NCBI RefSeq assembly: GCF_025567365.1
Contig: NZ_JAOQJG010000002.1
Location: 1 to 64,000, forward strand
Direction: 5' to 3'
From: Anaerostipes amylophilus
Lineage (GTDB): Bacteria > Bacillota > Clostridia > Lachnospirales > Lachnospiraceae
DNA: 64,000 bases
In this document: positions 55,184 to 62,397 of the stretch, in pieces
Position numbering within the stretch: the first letter of the stretch is position 1
Layout: every line of letters begins with the position of its first letter
Notes under the pieces: generated by a model
What the model was told of the DNA's origin: nothing
Seen by the model: only the letters and a program-made list of their open reading frames with translations
The model's database searches: none
Made by a program: the position numbers and the translations under genes

Positions 55184-55696
55184 ATTATCAGCGAATTAAT
55201 GATTAACGGACAGATCAGAGATAAAGAAGTACGTCTGATCGCGAATGATGGCGAACAGCTTGGAATTATGTCCGCAAGGGAAGCACAGAAGTTAGCAGAT
55301 GAAGCAGGATTAGATCTTGTCAAGATCTCACCAAAGGCCAAACCACCGGTTTGTAAGATTATCGACTACGGTAAGTACAAATACGAGCAGACAAGAAAAG
55401 AAAAGCTGGCGAAGAAGAAACAGAAAGTCATCGATGTGAAAGAAGTCCGCATGTCACCAAACATTGACACAAACGACTTAAACACAAAGATTAATCATGC
55501 AAAGAAATTCCTTTCCAAGGGTGCAAGAGTGAAAGTCACACTTCGATTCAGAGGAAGAGAACTTGCCCATGTAAACGCAAGCAAGTATATCTTAGATGAC
55601 TTCGCGAAAGCATTAGAAGATGTAGCCACCATCGATAAGAAACCTAAATTTGAAGGAAGAAGCATGACAATGTTTTTAGCTCCAAAGAACAACTAG
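55184..55696 (+). CDS. infC: translation initiation factor IF-3 (non-AUG start)
   Basis: 170 residues if read from ATT. The body matches IF-3 (LMINGQIRDKEVRLI...KPPVCKIIDYGKYKYEQ...VKEVRMSPNIDTNDLNTK). GGAGG at 55175-55179 is followed by ATT at 55184 and ATC at 55187; the next ATG (55199) is 19 nt away and would trim the conserved start. IF-3 genes often use AUU, letting IF-3 repress its own translation. In-frame starts further upstream fall in the attenuator. Confidence 0.9.
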   Translation: MISELMINGQIRDKEVRLIANDGEQLGIMSAREAQKLADEAGLDLVKISPKAKPPVCKIIDYGKYKYEQTRKEKLAKKKQKVIDVKEVRMSPNIDTNDLNTKINHAKKFLSKGARVKVTLRFRGRELAHVNASKYILDDFAKALEDVATIDKKPKFEGRSMTMFLAPKNN

Positions 55697-55752
55697 GAGT
55701 TTAAGATATTCAAATATGAGTAGATACAAGCAGGATTAAGGAGGAAATAACC

Positions 55753-55950
55753 ATGCCAAAAATGAAGACATGTAGAGCAGCTGCAAAAAGATTTAAAAAG
55801 ACAGGAACAGGAAAATTAAAAAGAAATAAGGCATACAAGAGCCATATCTTAACAAAGAAATCTCCTAAGAGAAAGAGAAATTTAAGAAAAGCTGCAATGA
55901 CAGATGCAACAAACGAAAAGAACATGAAGAAGATTTTACCATATCTGTAA
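55753..55950 (+). CDS. rpmI: 50S ribosomal protein L35
   Basis: 65 residues. PKMKTCRAAAKRFKKTGTGKLKRNKAYKSHIL is diagnostic. AAGGAGG site. Middle gene of the infC operon. Confidence 0.96.
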   Translation: MPKMKTCRAAAKRFKKTGTGKLKRNKAYKSHILTKKSPKRKRNLRKAAMTDATNEKNMKKILPYL

Positions 55951-55979
55951 GATGGATCGTTAAGGAGGAAATGTAAGCA

Positions 55980-56336
55980 ATGGCAAGAATCAAAGGCGGA
56001 ATGAACGCAAAGAAAAAACACAATAGAGTATTAAAACTGGCTAAAGGATATAGAGGTGCCAGATCTAAACAGTATAGAGTAGCAAAACAGTCTGTAATGA
56101 GAGCTTTAACAAGTTCTTACGCAGGAAGAAAACAGAGAAAACGTCAGTTCAGACAGTTATGGATCGCACGTATCAACGCTGCTACAAGAATGAACGGACT
56201 TTCTTACAGCAAATTCATGCACGGATTAAAATTAGCTGGTGTTGACATCAACAGAAAAATGTTATCTGAGATGGCTATCAGCGAACCAGAAGCATTCAAA
56301 GCTTTAGTAGACGTTGCAAAAGAAAAATTAGCTTAA
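55980..56336 (+). CDS. rplT: 50S ribosomal protein L20
   Basis: 118 residues. ARIKGGMNAKKKHNRVLKLAKGYRGARSKQYRVAKQ...RQLWIARINAA. It assembles early on 23S rRNA and probably represses its own operon through the infC leader. AAGGAGG site. Confidence 0.97.
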   Translation: MARIKGGMNAKKKHNRVLKLAKGYRGARSKQYRVAKQSVMRALTSSYAGRKQRKRQFRQLWIARINAATRMNGLSYSKFMHGLKLAGVDINRKMLSEMAISEPEAFKALVDVAKEKLA

Positions 56337-56375
56337 TTCATAGAATTAACATTGTAAAAACATCTTGATTTTAAA

Positions 56376-56422
56376 ACGATGGTTGTCAGTCTGAATGGAC
56401 AGATGACCATCGTATTTTTTTT
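56376..56422 (+). terminator. intrinsic terminator of the infC operon
   Basis: Long stem starting ACGATGGT/ACCATCGT and continuing inward with G-U pairs, then eight T residues. Confidence 0.85.
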
Positions 56423-56453
56423 AGGAATTTTTCTGAGATACGAGCATTCATTC

Positions 56454-57170
56454 TCATTTCTCCTCAAGTTTCAAAAAATGATATTGAATATACTGTTCGC
56501 GTATCTGTTTACGTCCTTTCGTTTTGATTGGAAAACACTTGGAGTCGGTCATTTCAAAATAATCAGCTTCCATTGCCTTGATATAATCCATATTCAGTAG
56601 GATTCCACGATTACACTGTAGAAATCTCGGGTCATCAAGATTCTGTGTAATGGAATAAAATGGAAGACGAAATGATTGACTGTCGATAGTAGTATGTATG
56701 ATCACGTCATGGTTATTTGAATAAATATACTGAATCTTAGACAATGGAAAATGAACATTAATATTTCGATATTCAAAAGATAGTTCATTTTTACTTTGAG
56801 GAAGAATCTGTCTCGCATCATTCAAAACATGAAAAATCTGTTTATATTCAAAAGGTTTCAATATATAATCAAAAAAATGAAGTGGTGCAGCCTCGAAAAT
56901 ATGATCAGGACTCATCGTCAGAAAGACGATCAGTACTTTGAGATCAGACTGTCGTATCTTGCGTACAATATCAATGCCATTTAGGTTTTTTAGGAAAATA
57001 TCCATAAAGATAAGATCATAATTACCAGATTTGTAAGCATTCAGGAAAGAATCTCCGTCTGAAAAACTTTGGATTTCAAGAGAAATCCCACTTTCTTTAT
57101 GATAAGCATTTAAAGTATTTAAAATGATTTCCTGTTCAATTTCATTGTCATCGACAATTGCTAATTTCAT
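56454..57170 (-). CDS. LytTR-type response regulator, orphan
   Basis: 238 residues. Receiver with Asp57 (DLIFMDIFLKNLNG) and Lys in DYILKPFEYKQ. The C-terminal LytTR DNA-binding domain (IQYIYSNNHDVIIHT, FLQCNRGILLNMDYIKAM) is of AgrA/VirR style. No kinase gene adjoins. A perfect 12-bp palindrome AACTTGCAAGTT at 57217-57228 lies upstream of its start. Confidence 0.88.
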   Translation of the reverse strand: MKLAIVDDNEIEQEIILNTLNAYHKESGISLEIQSFSDGDSFLNAYKSGNYDLIFMDIFLKNLNGIDIVRKIRQSDLKVLIVFLTMSPDHIFEAAPLHFFDYILKPFEYKQIFHVLNDARQILPQSKNELSFEYRNINVHFPLSKIQYIYSNNHDVIIHTTIDSQSFRLPFYSITQNLDDPRFLQCNRGILLNMDYIKAMEADYFEMTDSKCFPIKTKGRKQIREQYIQYHFLKLEEK

Positions 57171-57286
57171 ATCATGTACTCCTTATTATAGGAAAATAAA
57201 TTAATATCTTAAGTATAACTTGCAAGTTAAAGGAAAGCAAGCAGTGAGAAAATAATATTTATAAATAAGTACCACTAGAAAGTATA

Positions 57287-57315
57287 TTTCAAACTTCATG
57301 AAAATATGGCATAAT
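57287..57315 (+). promoter_or_regulatory. promoter of the purine salvage pair
   Basis: TTTCAA (57287-57292), 17-nt spacer, CATAAT (57310-57315) with TGG before it (extended -10). Confidence 0.45.
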
Positions 57316-57350
57316 AAGAGAAAAAAGATGTTTCAGAAAGGAGATAAGCC

Positions 57351-58196
57351 ATGAATGAAATATATGATAAAGTAAAAAAATGCTACAACCAAGTGAGAGA
57401 AAAAACAGATTTCAAACCGCAGATCGCAATGATCTTAGGATCAGGACTTGGAGATTACGCAGAAACGATCGAGATTAAGGAGATCATTGATTATCACGAG
57501 ATTGATGGTTTCCCGATTTCAACAGTACAGGGACATAAAGGACGTTTTGTATTAGGATATATTGAAAGTGTTCCAGTTATGATCATGGAAGGTCGTGTTC
57601 ATTACTATGAAGGATATTCCATGAGCGATGTAGTTCTTCCAGTACGTTTGATGAGGATGATGGGAGCAGAAATTTTATTTTTAACCAATGCATCAGGAGG
57701 AATTAATATAGAATTTCATGCAGGAGATTTCATGTTGATCACAGATCAGATAGCAAGTTTTGTTCCATCTCCTTTAAATGGAGTCAATATAGAAGAATTT
57801 GGAGAACGTTTTCCAGATATGAGTCACATTTATGATGAAGATCTACAGGATATGATCAGGCAGAGTGCAGATCACCTGATGATCGATCTGAAAGAAGGCG
57901 TCTATATCCAGCTTGCAGGACCGAATTTTGAATCACCAGCTGAGATACAGATGTGTAAAGTGATCGGTGCAGATGCAGTCGGAATGAGTACAGCATGTGA
58001 AGCGATCGCAGCAAACCATATGAAGATGAAGATCTGTGGAATTTCCTGTATTTCAAATCCAGCAGCAGGGATCAGTGAGAATCCGCTAAGTCATGAGAAT
58101 GTACAAAAAATGGCAGATGAAGCTGCACCGAAATTCAAATTGCTTGTAACAGAAGCGGTGAAAAGAATGGGGAAATATTTAGAAACAACGAGGTAA
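57351..58196 (+). CDS. purine-nucleoside phosphorylase, trimeric type
   Basis: 281 residues. Phosphate loop MILGSGLGDYAE, VQGHKGRFVLG, MEGRVHYYEGYSMSDVVLPVRLM, ASGGIN, VYIQLAGPNFESPAEIQM, VGMSTACEAIAANHM, ISCISNPAAGI. It cleaves (deoxy)guanosine/inosine with phosphate. 5 nt before an amidohydrolase, so nucleoside salvage is likely. Confidence 0.93.
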   Translation: MNEIYDKVKKCYNQVREKTDFKPQIAMILGSGLGDYAETIEIKEIIDYHEIDGFPISTVQGHKGRFVLGYIESVPVMIMEGRVHYYEGYSMSDVVLPVRLMRMMGAEILFLTNASGGINIEFHAGDFMLITDQIASFVPSPLNGVNIEEFGERFPDMSHIYDEDLQDMIRQSADHLMIDLKEGVYIQLAGPNFESPAEIQMCKVIGADAVGMSTACEAIAANHMKMKICGISCISNPAAGISENPLSHENVQKMADEAAPKFKLLVTEAVKRMGKYLETTR

Positions 58197-58201
58197 TCAT
58201 A

Positions 58202-59479
58202 ATGATAAGAATTTATCATGCAAGAATTCTGACGATGGAAGAAGATCAGGATATCTTTGATGGAGAAATCTGGATTTCAGGGACAAAGATACAATATGCA
58301 GGGCCAGAGAAGAAAGAAGAAGCAGCGAAAATAACATGGGATAGAGAAATTAATGCGAAAGGGAATCTGATCATGCCAGGATTTAAGAATGCACATACAC
58401 ATTCAGCAATGACATTTTTAAGATCCCATGCAGATGATATGCCGCTTTTATCATGGCTAAACGATCAGGTATTTCCATATGAAGCGAAACTCACACCAGA
58501 AGATATCTATCATTTATCCAAACTTGCAATCATGGAATATCTGACAAGCGGGATCACAGCGAATGCGGATATGTACCTGACACCAGATACGATGATCGAA
58601 GCATCCAGAGACTGCGGCTATCGAACGACAGTGATCGGAGCGGTTAACAATTTTACACAGTCAGTAGAACTTCTCGATGAATGGTATAAGAAATATCACA
58701 AAAAAGAGAATCTGATCAATTTCGAGTTAGGATTTCATGCAGAATATACAACAAAGAAAGAGATATTAGAAGGTATCGCAGATCTGGCAGAGAAATATAA
58801 AGCTCCTGTATATACACATAATTCAGAAAGTAAATCAGAAGTAGCACAATGTATTGAGCGGACAAAAGTGACACCAACAGTCTATATGGATCGACTTGGA
58901 ATATTTAATTATGGAGGCGGTTTTTATCACTGTGTTCATATGACACAGAATGATCTCGATATTGTGAAAGAACACAATATATCCGTGATCACAAATCCAG
59001 CATCAAATCTGAAACTTGCAAGCGGAATTGCACCGATCGATCATATGTTAAAAGAAGGAATCAATCTTGCGATCGGAACAGATGGTCCAGCAAGCAATAA
59101 TTGCCTTGATATGTTCCGCGAGATGTTCCTTGTCACAGCACTTGCCAAATACAGAGAGAATGATGCCAGTGCTGTTGATGCATTAGAAGTATTAAAAATG
59201 GCAACAATAGGCGGCGCAAAAGCAATGAATTTAACAGACTGTGATGTTTTGGCAGAAGGAAAAGAAGCAGATATTATTATGATTGACCTGAATCAGCCCA
59301 ATATGCAGCCAATCCATAATATACAAAAGAATCTTGTATACAGTGGAAGCAAGCAAAATGTAAAACTGACCATGGTTGCAGGAAAGATCCTATATGAAAA
59401 TGGTGAATTCTTTATAGGAACTGATGCATATAAAATTTACGAAAAGGCAAACGATATAGCCGAAAGAATTGTCAAGTAA
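58202..59479 (+). CDS. amidohydrolase, SAH/MTA deaminase-like (MtaD/SsnA/TrzN group)
   Basis: 425 residues. Metal motif MPGFKNAHTHSAMTFLRS, His in FELGFHAEYTT and CVHMTQNDL, Asp in IGTDGPASNN. The beta-sandwich covers both ends. The family deaminates adenosine-type or guanine-type substrates; next to PNP, a purine deaminase role is sensible. SAH/MTA deaminase is the closest named group. The 3' end is followed by a shared terminator. Confidence 0.85.
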   Translation: MIRIYHARILTMEEDQDIFDGEIWISGTKIQYAGPEKKEEAAKITWDREINAKGNLIMPGFKNAHTHSAMTFLRSHADDMPLLSWLNDQVFPYEAKLTPEDIYHLSKLAIMEYLTSGITANADMYLTPDTMIEASRDCGYRTTVIGAVNNFTQSVELLDEWYKKYHKKENLINFELGFHAEYTTKKEILEGIADLAEKYKAPVYTHNSESKSEVAQCIERTKVTPTVYMDRLGIFNYGGGFYHCVHMTQNDLDIVKEHNISVITNPASNLKLASGIAPIDHMLKEGINLAIGTDGPASNNCLDMFREMFLVTALAKYRENDASAVDALEVLKMATIGGAKAMNLTDCDVLAEGKEADIIMIDLNQPNMQPIHNIQKNLVYSGSKQNVKLTMVAGKILYENGEFFIGTDAYKIYEKANDIAERIVK

Positions 59480-59485
59480 GAATAA

Positions 59486-59516
59486 AAAAGAGCCGTATTC
59501 AGGCTCTTTTTTTTGT
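59486..59516. terminator. terminator shared by the deaminase gene and the minus-strand peptide gene
   Basis: 9-bp stem AAAAGAGCC/GGCTCTTTT, 7-nt loop, T-run. The stop codon of the minus-strand peptide lies in its loop. Confidence 0.85.
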
Positions 59517-59660
59517 TGGAAATGGATGATATTTTTTCTTCCAGACATTTAACAGATGTTTGATCTTAAAAGCTTGGTATTTTTTATAGCCTTGAATCCC
59601 TAAAAAAGCTAATAAAAAAATAAGGAAATGAGTAACAATAAGTTTCATAATGCGATGCAT
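59499..59660 (-). CDS. 53-residue single-helix membrane peptide
   Basis: Starts MHRIMKLIVTHFLIFLLAFLG with an AGGAGG 6 nt upstream of the ATG, then a basic tail rich in Lys/Tyr ending PTKKRA. One hydrophobic helix (residues 6-24) places it in the membrane with a basic cytoplasmic or surface tail. Family unknown. It runs into the bidirectional terminator and is divergent from the XRE regulator gene, so it may be a regulated target of it (inference). Confidence 0.65.
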   Translation of the reverse strand: MHRIMKLIVTHFLIFLLAFLGIQGYKKYQAFKIKHLLNVWKKKYHPFPTKKRA

Positions 59661-59727
59661 AAAAACCTCCTAGAAATGAATCAATAGTGAAAGCACAAAT
59701 AATTAACTTTATCATAACAAAAATAAG

Positions 59728-59775
59728 GCAAATAGTCCAATACAATAAAAACTATTGCTACGGACTATTATTTGC
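59728..59775. promoter_or_regulatory. inverted repeat in the XRE / small-peptide divergent region
   Basis: GCAAATAGTCC (59728-59738) faces GGACTATTATTTGC (59762-59775), with inner CAATA/TATTG. Placed between two divergent genes, it is a candidate operator for the XRE protein. Confidence 0.5.
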
Positions 59776-59822
59776 AAACTTGATTCATAATAAAATCAGA
59801 GTATATAAGGAGTGTGGGAATT

Positions 59823-60170
59823 ATGACCATCGATTATAAAGCTCTGGGAGCAAAGATTAAGGAATATCGCAAAAAAGAAAATATAACACAGGAACAATTA
59901 GCAGAGATGGCAGATATCTCATTAAGCCATATGTCTAATATAGAAACAGCTTCAGCGAGCGTATCACTTCCAGCATTAAAATTGATCGCAGATGCATTGG
60001 ATGTGACATTAGATGAACTTCTGATAGATAGCTACAGTAAAAAGCAGAAAGAGTATCTCTATAGCAGAAAGTTAGAATGTATTTTGGAACAATGCGAGAC
60101 TGTGGAGCAGGAGATCATAGTTAATACAGCATCAGCATTAGCAGATAATTTAATGAAGAATCGAAAATAA
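59823..60170 (+). CDS. XRE-family transcriptional regulator
   Basis: 115 residues. Cro/CI HTH: LGAKIKEYRKKENITQEQLAEMADISLSHMSNIETASASVSLPALKLIADALDVTLDELL (about 6-65). The short helical C-terminus is probably for dimerisation. I chose ATG 59823, 7 nt after AAGGAGTG, over an in-frame GTG at 59814. It has its own terminator. Confidence 0.9.
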   Translation: MTIDYKALGAKIKEYRKKENITQEQLAEMADISLSHMSNIETASASVSLPALKLIADALDVTLDELLIDSYSKKQKEYLYSRKLECILEQCETVEQEIIVNTASALADNLMKNRK

Positions 60171-60174
60171 TAAG

Positions 60175-60223
60175 AGGAAGGTTTAAAAAGGTGTTAGATC
60201 ACCTTATAAAAACCTTCCTTTTG
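60175..60223. terminator. bidirectional terminator between the XRE gene and the kinase-like gene
   Basis: AGGAAGGTTT/AAACCTTCCT outer stem and AAGGTG/CACCTT inner stem; T-runs on both readings. Confidence 0.8.
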
Positions 60224-60234
60224 TTATGTTATTA

Positions 60235-61089
60235 CTATAGGACATCATGGATCAAAGATTCCAGAGTATCGACAGCATATTTTTCCATATTACAGTGATA
60301 ATAAAATACAGGAACCTGTGCAGCAAGATCTTCCGCCATAGACCAGATCTTTTCTACAACAGAAGGATTCCACACATTGATCGTTAACTGGCTGATCAAT
60401 TGTTTGACAGAATCAAAATATCGGCATCTCATACCACCATTTTCCGGAGCTTGTCCAAGAAAAACAATGGCTTTCACAGGAAAACTTTCATTATGACAGA
60501 TTTCAGAAGAACCACAGATCGGCCATCCAAGAGACATCCAGCGATCACCTAACTTCTGAAGCAAAGTACGATCTCCATTGATCACTCTGGCACCACGATG
60601 TTTTACCCAGAGATCTGCATGTGTTGACTTTCCAATGCCACTTGGGCCACTAAATAAGATCACGCCATCATTGACTTGCAAAGCAGAACAATGCAGCACC
60701 ATGGCATCATGGGCAAACATTCGCTTCTCCATAGCAAAAAGAGAAACAAACACGGTATCCGCTGAAAGCATGGAGAGAAACGAACGTTTAAAATAAGAAT
60801 AGATCACACGTTCAGATTTTTCTTCATATACACCATAAGGTTCAGGAATTCCGACAAAATTCATGCGCCGGCTTTCAATATTCCCATTTTGAAATACCTG
60901 CAAATCATTTCGTGTAGTAATACATTCGCCCTGTGGTTCTGGAAGTTCATCAACGATTTTAATAAAATATTCAGTTTGTATATCTTCGGGAGAAGATGAG
61001 ATTTCAAACTTTTTGAAATTCTCTGGGATATCCAGAGATTCGTCCATATGGACTCCGAAGATGAAATCTGCGATTTTGTATAGTTTCAT
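60235..61089 (-). CDS. HPr-kinase-like P-loop protein of the putative RiPP locus
   Basis: 284 residues. The Walker A motif is LFSGPSGIGKSTHADLW (about 145-160), followed by INGDRTLL (acidic Walker B-like) and GWPICGSSEICHNESFPVKAIVFL, the pattern of HprK/P and PEP-carboxykinase-like kinases. It lacks the HprK N-terminal domain; instead residues 1-130 form a separate domain. Similar proteins occur in some lasso-peptide and other RiPP clusters, where they phosphorylate or process precursors. Here it lies 77 nt downstream of one precursor gene on the same strand. Confidence 0.7.
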   Translation of the reverse strand: MKLYKIADFIFGVHMDESLDIPENFKKFEISSSPEDIQTEYFIKIVDELPEPQGECITTRNDLQVFQNGNIESRRMNFVGIPEPYGVYEEKSERVIYSYFKRSFLSMLSADTVFVSLFAMEKRMFAHDAMVLHCSALQVNDGVILFSGPSGIGKSTHADLWVKHRGARVINGDRTLLQKLGDRWMSLGWPICGSSEICHNESFPVKAIVFLGQAPENGGMRCRYFDSVKQLISQLTINVWNPSVVEKIWSMAEDLAAQVPVFYYHCNMEKYAVDTLESLIHDVL

Positions 61090-61119
61090 AGAGAAACTCC
61101 TTTTTGCTTGCTATTATAA

Positions 61120-61159
61120 AAGCTGAAATCAAAATAAGAGATTATCTTGATTTCAGCTT
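61120..61159 (-). terminator. hairpin between precursor 1 and the kinase-like gene
   Basis: 13-bp stem AAGCTGAAATCAA/TTGATTTCAGCTT, 14-nt loop. On the minus strand it is followed by a short TTTATAAT stretch, so it would act as a leaky terminator. This would make the precursor transcript more abundant than the kinase. Confidence 0.55.
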
Positions 61160-61166
61160 ATAAAAT

Positions 61167-61622
61167 TTAAGAATGATTAGGACGACTAGAATCTAAAGGT
61201 GCTAATATACCATAATGATTCCAACGTCTGTCTACAAATGACTGTCCCCAATAATTGTTTTTTTTACTTTCTGTATGCCAATAAATTCCGTCTTTAGTAT
61301 CAACAATGCCATTATTATTTCTATCATCCCAATAATCAAATCCACCATCAAGCCAGCCTTGATCTTTATTATATTCACCAACGCTTTTAACAACAGAACC
61401 ATCATTAGTGATAACACGGTTAGCACTTGCGTCAGTACAAGTTCCAGATACGAAATCATGTTCATGAAAAACAGAACCTTTTTCGTCATATTTCCATTTG
61501 TTTCCTTTATCACCACTATTACCGAAACCAACACTGCAGGCAAGGCCGTAACAAGCAGCTACATATTCATTAGCAACAAAAGCTTCTTCATAAGCCATAA
61601 GCTTTTCATACATTCTTTTCAT
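61167..61622 (-). CDS. putative RiPP precursor 1
   Basis: 151 residues. N-terminus MKRMYEKLMAYEEAFVANEY then VAAC: 20 of the first 24 residues equal precursor 2. The body is rich in Gly, Asn, Asp, Trp and Tyr (GWLDGGFDYWDDRNNNGIVD, an EF-like DRNNNGIVDTKDGI stretch) and ends RPNHS. Cys at 24, 29 and 62. No signal peptide or known domain. GCT, GAT and GGT codons dominate, unlike the A-ending codons of its neighbours and like the ribosomal protein genes here. AGGGG site; own promoter. Confidence 0.7.
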   Translation of the reverse strand: MKRMYEKLMAYEEAFVANEYVAACYGLACSVGFGNSGDKGNKWKYDEKGSVFHEHDFVSGTCTDASANRVITNDGSVVKSVGEYNKDQGWLDGGFDYWDDRNNNGIVDTKDGIYWHTESKKNNYWGQSFVDRRWNHYGILAPLDSSRPNHS

Positions 61623-61700
61623 GGCAACTTCCCCTTAGTTGTTTTGAAGTTATCTATTCAATTATTTGAATCTGTTATTAATTTAAAATATTACAATTAT

Positions 61701-61729
61701 ATTATATAGGGGATACAGAATTAAGACAA
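61701..61729 (-). promoter_or_regulatory. promoter of precursor 1
   Basis: Read on the minus strand: TTGTCT (61729-61724), 17-nt spacer, TATAAT (61706-61701), 78 nt upstream of the start. Confidence 0.65.
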
Positions 61730-61770
61730 GAAGAAATTTTATCAATTAACGGATTTTAGGATAATTAAAC

Positions 61771-61801
61771 AAAAACTGTCGCAATTTATACGACAGTTTT
61801 T
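61771..61801 (-). terminator. intrinsic terminator between the two precursor genes
   Basis: 11-bp perfect stem AAAAACTGTCG/CGACAGTTTTT, 9-nt loop. Symmetric, T-run on the minus strand within the stem end. It gives precursor 2 its own transcript. Confidence 0.8.
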
Positions 61802-61841
61802 GTAAAATCTTATAAAAATTGTGTTATTAGTATTTACCGGA

Positions 61842-62138
61842 TTAAGAATGATTTGGATGATGGTCGTCAATATTGGTGATATTCAGTCTTCCAATATGAC
61901 TGTAAGTTCCAGAATGCTTATCTCCATCATAACCACATAATCCATGAAGTTTTCCTTGTGAGTCAGTCCAATATCCACTTTTATGACCATTGTAATCGTC
62001 AAATTTATCAGTTCGCCCATTCGTTCGCCCATTACCGGGATAAGCACACTGAATTATGCCAGTAATACAAGCGGATACATATTCATTAGCAACAAAAGCC
62101 TCTTCATAAGCCATAGGCATTTCATACATTCTTTTCAT
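61842..62138 (-). CDS. putative RiPP precursor 2
   Basis: 98 residues. N-terminus MKRMYEMPMAYEEAFVANEY then VSAC, near identical to precursor 1. The body is unlike it in order but alike in type (Gly/Asn/Asp/His/Tyr-rich, NGRTNGRTDKFDDYN with a doubled NGRT) and ends HPNHS. Cys at 24, 31 and 68. AGGGGG site; I chose ATG 62138 over a TTG two codons upstream. Codons again favour T endings. It is transcribed divergently from the radical SAM gene. Confidence 0.7.
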   Translation of the reverse strand: MKRMYEMPMAYEEAFVANEYVSACITGIIQCAYPGNGRTNGRTDKFDDYNGHKSGYWTDSQGKLHGLCGYDGDKHSGTYSHIGRLNITNIDDHHPNHS

Positions 62139-62264
62139 GGTCAATTCCCCCTTTAATAAAAATACAATTCAATTTTGGGTTAAAATATCTATAATTATGG
62201 GTAAGTGATTTCTTGATTTAAATTTAATATAAGGGGGATGGAAAGGGGGCAAGGCGTTTGAAAT

Positions 62265-62344
62265 AAAAGGAAAGTTTTTGGCGTGATAGGCACAAAGGAT
62301 CACTAGTCCATACTCAAATATAAGTCAAAATAAAACTTCCTTTT
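62265..62344. other. inverted repeat in the precursor 2 / radical SAM divergent region
   Basis: AAAAGGAAAGTTTT (62265-62278) and AAAACTTCCTTTT (62332-62344) pair with one bulge around a 53-nt loop that itself holds GTGAT/ATCAC (near 62284-62304). The right arm ends in a T-run. The remainder of 62139-62397 holds no credible ORF. Confidence 0.45.
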
Positions 62345-62359
62345 TCCATTCTCACATCA

Positions 62360-62365
62360 TATAAT
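62360..62365 (+). promoter_or_regulatory. -10 element upstream of the radical SAM gene
   Basis: TATAAT 32 nt before the start codon; the -35 at the expected place (TTCCTT) is poor, so an activator may be needed. Confidence 0.45.
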
Positions 62366-62397
62366 AAAACAGAACACACAAGAAAGAAGGTGAGCCA

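Noticed and set aside
61842..62138. Lipoprotein reading of the VSAC/VAAC motif at Cys24 of both precursors
   Set aside because: The preceding residues are charged (YEEAFVANEY), with no hydrophobic signal core.
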